Part shown: positions 39,881 through 51,120 of the stretch, piece by piece
How positions within the stretch are numbered: position 1 is the first letter of the stretch
Layout of the letters: each line of letters starts with the position of its first letter
NCBI RefSeq assembly: GCF_024713975.1
Contig: NC_091112.1
Coordinates: forward strand, 3,599,001-3,663,000
DNA length: 64,000 nucleotides
Source of the DNA: Paralichthys olivaceus
Taxonomy: Eukaryota > Chordata > Actinopteri > Pleuronectiformes > Paralichthyidae
Direction of reading: 5' to 3'
Program-made: the position numbers and the translations under genes
Notes under the pieces: generated by a model
The model's database searches: none
Told to the model about the DNA's origin: nothing
The model's input: only the letters and a program-made list of their open reading frames with translations

Positions 39881-42800
39881 CTAGGAACGGGAGCGAGAAC
39901 GAGACGGGGAGCGGGATTTTGAGCGGGACTCTGATCGTGAGGCGGACCGGGAGTGCGAGCGGGCTTTGGCAGGTGAGGGAGAACGGGATTTGGATTTAGA
40001 CCTGGATTTGGACCTGGCTCTGGATTTGAGGTCGACGGGGCTGCGGGAACGGGAACGAGAGCCCCTCTCAGGCTCGCCTGCCTCGTCGTCACTCTTGGGC
40101 GGCTTGCGGTCCTTCGAGCCAGATTTCCTAGAGCGATCTTTCATTCCTGATCTAGAACGAGACCTGGAGCGAGAGCGGGATCTGGACTGGGAATCCTCTT
40201 TCTTTATCTTCTTCCCGTCTTTCTTGCTCTTTTTGCTCTTGGGGCTGCGACTCCTGCTGCGATCTTTGTTCTTCTGAGCACCGTTGCTGCGCTCCTCTTC
40301 CTCCTTCTTGATCTTACCCTTATTTTTCTTGCTGCGAGATCGGCTGCGGGACTGTGATGCTGCCCTGTGGACAAAAATCAGAACAAAATGTTATATTTCA
40401 TTCTTGAAATTTAAGACTGTGAAATTCAGTAACGGTATCAGATCGGAAAAGGCAGATACCCAGAGTTGAAGTAAGAGTCAGACTGGTGCATATCTAGTAA
40501 CACCCTTGACCATATTGTCCTCTGATAGATTTCTCACCTGGAGTGCGAGCGGCTGCGACTGCTGCTCTCACTGCGGCTGCGGCTCTTGCGAGACCGGCGG
40601 CTCCTGGAGCGAGACCTGAGACGGGGGGGAACGGTCAGCAAAAATCAGTCAACATTGATTTTTATGGCGTTCTTTTACCTTCTCTAATGTTCACACCTAT
40701 TTGTTTCTGTGACGTACAGCCTGACTTTCACAGGCTGTTTTTCTGTTTGGAATCATAAAAATATATAGATAGGAAGTCAGGTTTAACTGCAGTGATGTGT
40801 CTGACCTGGAGTGGCTGCGACTGCGGGAATAAGAGCGGCGGCGCCTGGCTCCCGGTCGGTCCTCGATGAGCCGGATCTTTCTGCCGTTCACCTCTGTGCC
40901 GTCCAGCTTCTCCAGAGCCCTCTTCATGTCAGAGTAGAGCCTGAACTCTATCACCCCCTCATTCTTCCGGCCCTTGTGGGTGTCGGCGTAAGTCACCTCC
41001 CCTGCCTGCCTCATGTAGTCCTTCAGAGACAGGGGAAAATCACAATCAGCTTAATCTAAAAGTCAAAGCAGTTTGTAAATTCTGTGTTTTTAGTTTGCGT
41101 CATCTGTGTAAGAAAACACCAAACGTCTTACCTTTAAATCCTGCCAGCTGCAGCGGCTGGAAAGATTCTCAACAATGAGCCGATAATCTGTCCTTATCGG
41201 TGGACCATATCTGTCTCTTCCCCAGCGCCCATATCCACCTTTCAAGGTAACAAGGAAAGAACAGCAAAAATGAGGACCAGACACAAACTGAGATGATGCA
41301 GTCACACTACACTCCAAGCTAGACCCTACTAAATATATTTATATTCTCTTGGGAAAAGGGAAAAAAAATTACAAAAAAAATATTTAAATCCTTCAAAAAG
41401 TATATTCCTATTAATTAAAAAACCTTAATCAAAAGCCTAAACCTATATAACAATTTTAGCTGATAAAAGTTTAGAAACGCTCAATAAGCCAATAATCTTA
41501 AGAAAAAAAAATCTTATTCAAGAACATAACTGATCGAGGAAGTACTTACGGTGAACTAAATCAAGTTTCTAAGCTAACCTATCTAAAACATTTCACTGTT
41601 ACAAAACATGTTCTGTTTTCAGGCACCTATAAAAGCTGAACCCACATCTGTTCCTAACCCCATGGCATCCTCACCACCCGGCCTGGGCCTAATGGGAAAA
41701 GCGGTCTTCATTCACAATGGCTCCCTTTTTTGGTCTGCCCAGGGGCCCAGAATGGTCAAACCACACTCTTGGAAAGGGGGGACACCATGGCCAGCAATAG
41801 GGGCAGGCAGTCAGCAAAGGACTCTTTCAATTAAAACATTGAGGTTCTTTGTTAAATCTTTACCTTTAAATTGACAGTCATTTTAAATAAAAAAAAATGG
41901 AATAAGACATCAGTAGATTACAAGATATTTGACAATCAGATGGTTATTTTACAATATTGATATCAAGACAGTTATATTCCTTTCTATCAGTAAGCCATTT
42001 CCCCAGCACATATTCACAACACATGGAAACCCAAACATTGTCAAGTCATTGGTGGCTCTGGTGCACACACATGAAATCATGTCATGTACTGATTAGGAAA
42101 CCTCCACCCAGTTATACTACTCTATTAGATGAAAGAGCCGCTAAGCGCTGTAGTGAGTGCTGCTCTCCTATTTGCATGACAATATAAAAAAGAAAACTTT
42201 GAAATTAATAAAACTGAGACACACCTAAACAAGCAATCATAAAACAGGAGGAGTCATTGAAACCAGGACAATAAGACTGGGGAGACGTCCACAATACTAC
42301 GGTTACAGTTGCAGTGGTTGCGCTTGACATCCACATTACTCCGGAGTTTTCCAAAACCTAAAACGAAGAGATATGGAAATGCTGCTGACCCCGTTGTAGT
42401 TTGATGACTTCTGGGTGGCATTGTGGTCTGTACGGGTGATAGTAACAGTTTCACGTTGTCTGTGGTCCAAGAAAAGAAGTCCCATGTATTATTGTCTGTG
42501 CATCATCATGTATGGGAAAATACTTGTTGTTGTATTGCAGTATTAATATATCACCATCCTGGCCTATATCAACACATTCATTACGCTTGAGGTATCATCT
42601 ACAGAATCAAGTGTCACATCCAGATGATCCCTGAATTGTTGAATGCACAGCAGCCACCAAGGACGAGCTTAAAAATGTTGCCCCTTTAAAATTTAGATCA
42701 ATGAATCCCTGTAATGAATGAAATCTCTCACCAAATGACATCATTCATGTGAAATGACGAAAATACTCTTCTCGACACTTACTCCTTCCGCCACCATAGC

Positions 42801-43897
42801 CTCCATCACGACGGGGTCCCTTGGTGTGTTCCACAATGACCCTCTCTCCACACAGCTCTTTGCCGTTCAGGTCATACACCGCATCGTCTGCGTCACGGGG
42901 GTCATCAAATTCAACAAACCCATACCTACAGCAGGGGGGGGGACACGTGGTTACAACACAGCACAGTTTACAAAACACAGTGAGGGTCAGGACGGCACAG
43001 ACTCAAGCTCACAGACTTTTAACAACAGGGAGGACACAGCTTCTGAAGATACTGTTGACAAAGAAATATAATCGAGGTTTGACATTTAGAGTAACCTCTA
43101 CTATAAATAACTACGATATGAATCAAAACATATATAAAGATCATTTAGAGCAAGCATGAAAGTACAAAGAGAGCATAAATATACATGTAAACAGTGGACG
43201 GTGCAGTGTTAATGGCCCAACATACAGATCTAACAGAAAGTGTTGGAGCATTACGTGATTGAATCATAGTGATGGTGTAAAACAAAAACAAACATCAGAA
43301 CACACAGTTTAGAAAAGTGGGAAGATTGTCGTCAACCAATCGCTGCAGGTCTGACCACATAAACGCACGAGCTAAAGAGGAAGTGTGAGCGTGCAGCAGA
43401 AACCGTGTTTCACACATTTTAACGACATGTGCACGACACTCGGGGTCTCTCCGACCCGCGGCGTTCACACGTGCGAGTTTTGCATGACACACAAACAACC
43501 TCCCGTTACGTTGCCACGTCTGACGTGAAGCTAACCGCTGCTAACCGCGGCGGAGAGCAAACGACGATCACGGCGAGGGTCGCCCATGTCAACACGAGCA
43601 TCGATAAAACACCGAGAAACACGTGTTTGACGAGAACTAACACATCGGTGCGGATTTAATCACGAGATACGCGGCGGCGGGTGTAGCATTAGCATGCTAG
43701 GTCCGTTAGGGAGGCCCGTGCTGCGGTCGGTGTCCGCGGCCCGTTAGCTTCACCGGGATAAAGGTCAGATACAGACGGGTGCGTCGTTACCCGTTCTTCA
43801 GGTCGACCTCCAGGATCTTCCCGTAGCCTTTAAAGAACCTCTCCACGTCCTTCTCCCGCGCTCGGTAGCTCAGTCTGCCGATGTACACCCGCGACAT
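39881..43897 (-). CDS. srsf4: Serine/arginine-rich splicing factor 4
   Basis: This nuclear SR protein binds exonic enhancers and regulates constitutive and alternative splicing. Six coding exons (43791-43897, 42783-42925, 41132-41238, 40806-41020, 40538-40615, 39881-40364) join in frame to 377 residues; human SRSF4 has 494, the difference lying in the RS tail. RRM1 (2-72) starts [21 protein letters not shown] Gly-rich hinge follows, then the pseudo-RRM with the invariant SWQDLK (114-119), and an RS domain to the end. The RRM1 sequence [19 protein letters not shown] favours SRSF4 over SRSF6 (FFSGYGRLLEVDL) and SRSF5. The long second intron (41239-42782) contains unusual islands that may include a poison exon. 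It is divergent from xkr8 on the right. Confidence 0.94.
41600..41850 (-). promoter_or_regulatory. srsf4: GC-rich island in srsf4 intron 2
   Basis: About 230 bases of balanced composition with long C and G runs (CTGCCTGCCCCTATTGCTGG, GGGCCCCTGGGCAG on the minus strand) stand out from very AT-rich intron on both sides (41340-41580, 41850-42000). Minus-strand 3' splice-site-like (CCCCTGGGCAG) and donor-like (GGTG then GTGAGG) signals occur. SR protein genes are known to carry deeply conserved intron elements around poison exons, and this island is a candidate for one. Confidence 0.4.
42257..42459 (-). other. srsf4: Candidate alternative (poison) exon in srsf4 intron 2
   Basis: A very good minus-strand acceptor (TTCTTTTCTTGGACCACAG) ends at 42460. 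Reading on from exon 2 in phase, the frame stays open for about 68 codons to a TGA at 42256-42254. That product would end without the second RRM and RS domain. The donor is not evident, so the 3' boundary is a guess. Confidence 0.3.
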
Positions 43898-44212
43898 CTT
43901 GTTAGCTCGTGTGCTAAACGTAGCTTGAGGCGAGCGGGCACGGCGGAGGCTCATGCACGCGCTTCCACTCACACAATAGGTCGCGACGACAGGAGGCGTG
44001 GCTTCATCAGGAAGCGGGGAGGAGGTTTCTGGTGTCCCGAGTTCAGACTGTCAGGCTCAGCTTGTGACCGGCAGGCAAGACCTTAGGGTAAAAAAAAAAA
44101 AAATAGACCCGGGGGGCCAATAATGCGAAACCGGGATAAGTGACAGAGTGTTAGCACGGCTGGGACGCTGCGTTGTTGTGGAGTGGTTTTTTTTTTTTTT
44201 TTTTGCGGGCTA

Positions 44213-44300
44213 AAGTAAATCTTGTTCCTGAGCAACTGGACGCAAGTAACCCGGGTTATACTTGGGGAGTGACGTCATTTCGAGGGCCGAGGTGTAATAG
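44213..44300 (+). repeat. Dispersed repeat fragment, copy 2
   Basis: It includes GGGTTATACTTGGGGAGTGA followed by CGTCATTTCGAGGGCC. It aligns with the minus strand of about 690-770. See copy 1. Confidence 0.5.
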
Positions 44301-44340
44301 AAGAGGCATCATGTCGAAAACAAAGAACTGCTGTCAGTAT

Positions 44341-44400
44341 AATACATTATTATACATTATAATACATTATTATACATTATAATACATTATTATACAATAT
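44341..44400. repeat. Three-copy 20-base AT-rich tandem repeat
   Basis: The unit AATACATTATTATACATTAT occurs three times in a row, the last with a small change. Each unit is near-palindromic (ATAATACATTATTAT), so the array can form cruciform-like structures. Confidence 0.85.
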
Positions 44401-44814
44401 AATATAATGTAATAAGTGTATTTTACAGACTGTTTACTATGGAACACTTCGGGGGTCTTGAACTGTTCGACGTGTATAATCCGCGGTGGGCGGGGTTAAG
44501 GGCTGCACACACACACACACGCAGAGCTGTTTCAAGCTCACCCGCCGCCCCTCGGTGCTGTTCCCCCGGTGCTCCGAACTTTTTCCGCCGTCTTCCTTCC
44601 ACCAACGTCCGCTGCGGGTTAATGTCGCTCCGGTGGCGGAGGTTGCCGCGGTCGCTCAGTCGGTAGAGTCCAGAGAACTCGCTCCTTCAATGGGTTGAGG
44701 AGCGAGTGTGTGTTCGCGGTGGGTGGGTGGGGGGGGGGAGAACTAACGGTGCTCGGCGTTAGCTCCGTGCTAGCTTCGCAGCAACAGGTCGGCTAGTCCC
44801 CCGGGGGCTCGAAC

Positions 44815-47129
44815 ATGGAGCGCTCGGTTTTCTCGAAATACTCCTGGATCGACTTCATCTTCTCGGTGATCGGAGTGTGCACCTTCCTGGTGGACTGGGG
44901 ATCGGACGTGTGGGTGGCCACCGAGTTTTACTGCCGCGGGGACCTGCTGTGGTTCGCGGTGCTGGTCGGCCTCATGGTCCTGTCCTCGGTCGTGGTCCAG
45001 ATGTTCAGCTGGTTCTGGTTGAAGTACGACCGGGAGCTGCCCGGGTTCAGCAGCCGCCCCGGAGCAGGGACCGTGCTGTTCGGGGACCGAGTGAAGCTCT
45101 CCTGCCTGTTACATGTGCTGCAGCTCGGCTTCCTCTGCAGGTGAGTCCCGGGGTCACTGACTTCACACAAACAATCCAGGAGTTCAAAAGAGTTGAAATC
45201 CTTCAGCCTGAAGCAGTCTGGACTGAATATTAATGATAATATAAATGTTAAAAGTATCCTGCTAGTCAAAAATAATGAGCTAGTATCTCAAAGTGAATAG
45301 AAAGTATCTGTAGTACCTCAAAATAACAACCTAGTGCCTCTAATTAATGAGAGAATGACTCACTAACTCATAATTATTGCAGAATTCTCCCTGTTGATTG
45401 AAGATAACAAGACGTTTTATGACATCAGACTTCTAATTTTATATTTATTAATACTTTATGAACTCAATGCGAAGTGTCAGCTGGTGAATCAGCTGATAAT
45501 GAAATCCGTAGTTGCTTCTTTAATTTATGTTTAGAGAACTTTATCTCAGACTTGTCAAGGGAAAAATGAGTTTCATCAGTAGTTAGCATGAAATAAAGTG
45601 ATGCAAGTCCACGGAGGTAAAATATCCCCAAATAAGGAATACAAATTCTTTTGTGTTTGTCCGATGATGCAAATAGTTTAGTTTTAGGCAATTTTACTTC
45701 AAACATTTCCTAAGTGATTGGTTGAAATAGCTGCTGTTATTTTTTCTTCACCACTATTTCACCTTCTCTGCTTCCGTATTTCACTCTCTGCTTATGACTC
45801 CCAAAGAGAAACTCAACCAGCGAAGCAAGTAATGATATTTGTCAGGTTTTGAATGTAAATCAGGTTTGGCAACTAACAAATCTAGTGAACCAGAAGAGAA
45901 TTAGATTCTTAAAATGCAGTGAGTTAAACGGGCTATTGCTTCTTTTCTTTGGAGAAGCTGCGTGGGTTTGGTTTGTGACATTCTCACAGTCTGAATCATG
46001 CAACAGCTCCTTTCTGACTTGTTCACCCATGCAGGCACATCTCCGCCATACGCCAAGGCTTCAGGGTTTGGTGGCGGAAAGAGGAAGGGTCGGAGTACGC
46101 AGTGTACCTGACACATGACCTCAGCATGCTCCGACTCATCGAGACGTTCTGTGAGAGCGCTCCCCAGCTCACCCTCATGATCTATGTCATGCTGCGCACC
46201 AACAAGGCTCGGACTGTTCAGTGTGAGTTCCTCTTTGGTTTGATTTACCTACAAGCAAATACATTATTGAGCGTGACTCAAATAAAGCTAGAGGGTTGAG
46301 GTTTCTCACAGCTCTCTGTCAGGGTCATGACATGTGCGTTGGTTATGTTCACTTCCTCTTGGTTGCTGCACTTATAGTTGAACTTCTGTTTTTTGTAGTT
46401 GTGAGCATTGCTGCGTCAACCACCTCCATAGCCTGGATGGTGGTGGACTACCACCGCTCCCTGCGCTCCTTCCTCCCAGACAAAGCCAAGCAGGGCTGGG
46501 GTTCCTCCTTGATCTACTTCCTGTGGAATCTGCTGCTAATCGCCCCCCGTGTGGCAGCGCTCGCTCTGTTTGCCTCTGTCCTGCCCGGGTACATCGGCGC
46601 CCACTTTCTCATGCTGTGGTTTGTCTTTGTGTTGTGGGCCTGGCAACAGAGGACGTACTTCATGGACAGTGTGGGTGGCGAGTGGCTCTACAGGGCCACC
46701 GTAGGACTCATTTGGTACTTCAGTTGGTTCAATGTAGCAGAGGGTCGGACGAGAGGCAGGAGCCTCGTCTACCATTCCTTCATTACCACTGATGCAGGAA
46801 TCCTGCTGGTGACCTGGTGGTGCTACAGAGACCCTGTCCAGACAGAGTCTTACGCCCTGGCTCTGATCATCACTCTACCTCTCACCTACCTCCTTGGACT
46901 GCTCTTCAAGACCGTCTACTACTGCTGCTTCCACCCCAAACTGTGGAGGCCCCCGATGAGGGACCCCGGGCTGCCCCATGATCTGCCTGATGCTGAAGTG
47001 TCCTTCAGAGACATTACCATCCAGGACGGCACGCTGTCCTCCCAGCTGTTAAACAAACGGATGGCCTGCCACGCCTCAAACTTTTACTCTGAGCCGGAAG
47101 TCGTTGGGACAGACGGACAAAACCAATAA
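44815..47129 (+). CDS. xkr8: XK-related protein 8, first copy
   Basis: XKR8 is a plasma-membrane phospholipid scramblase that exposes phosphatidylserine on apoptotic cells after caspase cleavage of its tail. Three coding exons (44815-45140, 46035-46222, 46399-47129) join in frame to 414 residues; mouse Xkr8 has 401. Multiple hydrophobic segments run from VIGVCTFLVDWGSDVWVATE onward. Family hallmarks include LTHDLSMLRLIETFCESAPQ, YHRSLRSFLPDK, WNLLLIAPRVAALALFASVL and WYFSWFNVAEGRTR. The cytosolic tail holds DLPD|A (366-369), a caspase-like site in the right place. The three-exon structure is as in other XKR8 genes. A polyadenylation hexamer overlaps the stop codon. A paralogue follows in the same orientation. 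Confidence 0.92.
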
Positions 47130-48435
47130 AGCAGAATCACCATGATGTCCATGATGTCTGTGATGTCACAGCAAATCGTATTTTACTGATAAATGGAGTG
47201 TTGTCCATCTCCATCAGTCCAACTCTGTTTCCTATGCTCAGTTTAAACCACAGATATAATGAAGAAGGAACGAAATGAAACCAAAACATCCTCGATGCGA
47301 GCACTGCCATCGTGTCAATGACGTCATCTTTATATCTGACCTGATTTGAACCAACAAGCTCACAAATAAAAAAACAGATTCAGGTACTTTATACAAACAC
47401 CTCATATTTACGAAGGCTCAATACAAACACTGCAATATATCTCAACTGTACTTGAAGTTACTGTAATATAAGCTAATCTTTTGAAAAATGCTAATCACAT
47501 TTGACAGATTTTTTTTTACCAGTGAATGTATTTTAATATCTTTGATAAGAAGTCAACTTAAACATGTTACTTTTTTATCTTTTCATATTTAGCACATTGC
47601 CAAAGATTTGTTGTGGTGTGTCAACACCTTGTTTTTCCATAATGCAAACTTTCTAATTGAGTTACTTTTGGAATTGACTTTAGATTATACGATCGTACTA
47701 TTAATGGGTTCACGTGACAACAGATGTGCATTGTACTTTTGGGTTGTGTCACAGCTGCTACCACTAGAACCTTTCTGAAGGACCTTGAATGTGGATCGAT
47801 TTAGATTTTCTGTGTCCTCTGAAGGACAGAAAACACATTTAACAACAGATCACTCAAACTGTTGGTGTCACAAAGTCATATTCTTGTTTAATTGTCACAA
47901 ATGTTTTTTTCCTAGTTCAGTTCAAAACTCATCAAAACAAACTTTTGTGGTTTGTTTTTCATCTCATGTTTATGGGTCATACTGTGCTGAACAATTATTC
48001 TAGGTGTTCTGTTGAAATCTTTTTAAAAGTCTGTTGCCATTGTTGTTTTTGGTTTGTGTTATTTTTACATGTCGAACCTGTTTTAGTTTATTCGTTTCAG
48101 AAATGTTCAGAATGGATGTTCATCTCATTTGCTACGTGCAATTATTAAAAAAAAAAAAAAAAAAAAAAAAACACCTGTTCGAACTGTTAAATTTGTGTTT
48201 TTGCACTTTTTCCTATTTCACAGTAAAGTGACGTAACATGAATACTCCACAGGTTCTCTACAGTATGCCTTTAAGATGTGCAGAGGGAGTGGTTATGTGG
48301 GAGGGGTCGGAGTGTTTCCACACTGAACTTTGCTCTCAGAATACTTTCAGTTGTCGTTCTCTCCAGCAAGTATCAACAACTTGTTCTGGCATGTAGCTCC
48401 TCTCAGATCAACTTGTTACAGAGATAAATAACACC
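47130..48435 (+). other. Spacer between tandem xkr8 genes
   Basis: It holds the 3' untranslated region of the first xkr8 gene (another AATAAA lies near 47365) and the upstream region of the second. A pure A tract of about 27 bases lies at 48146-48171. No other gene is seen. Confidence 0.5.
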
Positions 48436-50749
48436 ATGGCTGTGTTTAAGTATTCTCATGTGGACTTTGTCTTCACTTGTCTGGGTCTCGTTTTTCTGCT
48501 GCTCGACATCGTCCTGGATATCTGTGCAGTTGTGAGTTTTTACAGGGAAAAAGCCTACGTGAGTCTTGGTATCCTGCTGCTGTTCCTGCTGGGCTCGTCT
48601 GTGCTTGCACAGCTTTACAGTTGGCTGTGGTACAGCTACGAGGACTTTCACATGGATACCAAGGTTGAGAGCAAACCGAGTCTGTGGCAGCTCCGGCTTC
48701 TTCATGTGCTCCAGCTGGGAATCTACCTCAGGTTGTTCATTCATATTATAATCGTATCTCCTGTGTGTCCCACAGTATTTCAAGTTGTGTGTGAATGCAG
48801 TAAATTAAGCAGTTTGATATCAGGTTTTAAGACTAATTGTTTACACATGGATATTTATCTGCGTGCTCCACCCTGGATTTTCCCTCCCGTTCAAATGTGG
48901 AAGTATTTGTACTCATGACGGAATACCAGGTTATAGTGTGCATCCTGTCCTACTGATGTGATTTCCTCACATTCCAAAGCACTTTGTTTCTTCGAGTATT
49001 CATATTATGAAATAAAACTGGCTTTTCTTGATACTAAATTGCTTTTCATCCCCAAATGAAACTTTCAGCATGACCTGAAACTAAAATTTACTCCCTTGTG
49101 ACACTAAAGAAGCCAAATGTTGACTGGCACCAGCTTCTCTAACATGGATTTCCTAGTTTCCCCAGTGTTCAGTGAAACTCAATATATATTCTTTATATGT
49201 TTGTACAGCTTGACTGATGTCGACCACATATATAGAACTTGAACTAAGAAAGTATATGTAATGTCAAATGTAAACATAAATGTGCATCTCTTCTGAAATT
49301 ATTTATTCGATAAAATAGGATTTATCGTGGGATTAACTTGTTCTCTCTCCTCTCAGGCATGCGGGCGTCATTGAGGTTTCTGTCTCGAACCCCGGGGACG
49401 TCGCGGTGTACCTGAGCCACGACCTCAGCATGCTGCGGCTCATTGAGGCGTTTTCGGAGAGCAGCCCTCAGCTCGTGCTCATGCTCACCATCATTCTGCA
49501 GCGCTGGCAGCTGGACCCTATTACAGGTGTGTTGTCGTGGTGATGTGGGGCAGAAAACTTCCAAGAACAAATTTGAGAGTTTCACAACATTTAAAATAAG
49601 ATCGGAGTATAAAGCATATAAAGAGGATATAAAGGGTCTAGAAGTCAGTGGTTTAATGTAACTTAGTACATTTACGTGTAAGTACTTAAGTGTCATTTGA
49701 GGTCTGAATATTTTTTTATTCTCTAATTCTTGCTTCTCTGTGGAGTTCAATACTTAAACCTAGTAAAGTGAAAACAGATTTAATACACAAAACGGTGAGA
49801 AGGTACCGGATCACTGAGCAGAAAGGTTAAAGGTTAAATGGTTTTCTTGCTTCAGTCCAACATGGACCTCAGTGTTTCATCCTCTCTAAGATTCTGCCTC
49901 TTGAACTCTTCTCCTCCTTCAGTGCTGAAGGCCATCGGCTCAGCCTCAGCCATCGCATTCAGTTTGACCATGTACCACCGCTCCCTGCGCTCCTTCCTGC
50001 CCGAAAAGGAGAACCAGCAGGTGATCTCCTCGGTGGTCTACTTCCTCTGGAACCTGTTCCTCCTCATGTCTCGCCTCGTCGCCCTCGCCCTCTTCGCCTC
50101 CGTGCTGCCCTGCTTCATCTTCAGCCACTTCTTTTGCTCCTGGCTGGTTTTGTTCTTCTTCGCCTGGAGATCCAAGACCAGCTTCATGGATACCCCCGGT
50201 GCAGAGTGGCTTTACCGAGCCACTGTGGGCCTCATTTGGTATTTCTCCTGGTTTAACGTGGCGGAGGGGAGGACGAGGACGAGGACTCTGCTCTACCACA
50301 CTTACATACTGCTGGATGTCTCCCTCCTCTGCAGCCTGTGGTGCTGGACGATTACAACAGAACCATCTCATTGTGGAACATCCCTCTTTTATCCTCTAAT
50401 CACAGCTGTCAGTGTCGTTTCTGTTTACGTCCTTGGCCTCTTATTTAAAATCATTTATTACAAGCGCTTCCACCCAAACCTCAGCAAAGAGCAGTTAAAT
50501 AGGGTCACGGCTGAGACGACCAACAATGGAGCTGTGGTACCAGTGGATCAATCACCTTCTCGTGACGAGGTGGACAGAATGCTGGACGACCCCTCAGATG
50601 CTTCATATTCCGCCGTGCCTCAGATCGTCGTCTTGAGGGGGTTGTCACATATAGATGTTACAGATCGCTACGCGCCCAGCCCACCACCGCCCACCGCTGT
50701 CCGCTGCAATAAAAGAATGAGGAAGATGGCTGAGAACTTCTACTCCTGA
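48436..50749 (+). CDS. xkr8: XK-related protein 8, second copy
   Basis: Three coding exons (48436-48731, 49357-49526, 49923-50749) join in frame to 430 residues. Exon phases are the same as in the first copy, and the most conserved blocks are shared (LSHDLSMLRLIEAFSESSPQ, YHRSLRSFLPEK, WYFSWFNVAEGRTRTRTLLY). N-terminal and tail sequences are clearly diverged, so the duplication is old. The cytosolic tail contains DEVD (370-373), the textbook caspase-3/7 site, at about the place where mouse Xkr8 is cut. The exon 1 donor (CTCAG then GTTGTT) is weak but is the only one that keeps the frame. Teleosts are known to have several xkr8 genes; which number this is cannot be said. Confidence 0.92.
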
Positions 50750-51081
50750 CCGGCCGTCACTTGACATCCACACAGGACTTGAGGTTGGAGAGAGACATGA
50801 GTCATGCAGATGTCTGTCAGCACGCCTGCTTCACTGAGGTCACAGGGCTGAGTGTGGGACGGACTATGACCTGTTCACACGCTGATTCAAACTCATGAGA
50901 CACCACTGAGGTCCAAGTCGAGGCGGCTTCATCCTCGCAGGCACTTTGTGGTGTTCCTGTCCACAGACTGTCTGCTACCGTTGTTCCACTGATGTTGTTA
51001 TTGTGTCTTTCCCAATCTATCATCATCGTTATGGATAAAACAGTTCGCACACCCAGATTTATAGGTTTATATCAAACAAAT

Positions 51082-51087
51082 AATAAA
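51082..51087 (+). terminator. xkr8: Candidate polyadenylation signal of second xkr8
   Basis: AATAAA lies about 330 bases after the stop codon. Confidence 0.6.
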
Positions 51088-51114
51088 GACAAACTTGAGT
51101 CTGAAACTTTAAAA

Positions 51115-51120
51115 TTTATT
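51115..51120 (-). terminator. eya3: Candidate polyadenylation signal of eya3
   Basis: The plus-strand TTTATT reads AATAAA on the minus strand. It would give eya3 a 3' untranslated region of about 3.1 kb ending just inside the end of the opposing xkr8 transcript. Confidence 0.5.

Larger units (their letters stand above)
43900..44814. other. Spacer between divergent srsf4 and xkr8
   Basis: CpG-rich sequence near 43430-43990 and 44440-44810 probably holds the two promoters. Between them lie poly-A and poly-T tracts (44089-44102, 44187-44204), a dispersed repeat (44213-44300) and a 20-base tandem repeat (44341-44400). The codon frames here do not look coding. Confidence 0.5.

Noticed and set aside
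39739-40277. Pro-rich and Leu/Asp-Leu-rich frames opposite or beside the srsf4 RS exon
   Set aside because: They are out-of-frame readings of the Arg-Ser codon repeats.
49946-50371. A 141-codon minus-strand frame
   Set aside because: It is antisense to the last exon of the second xkr8 gene.
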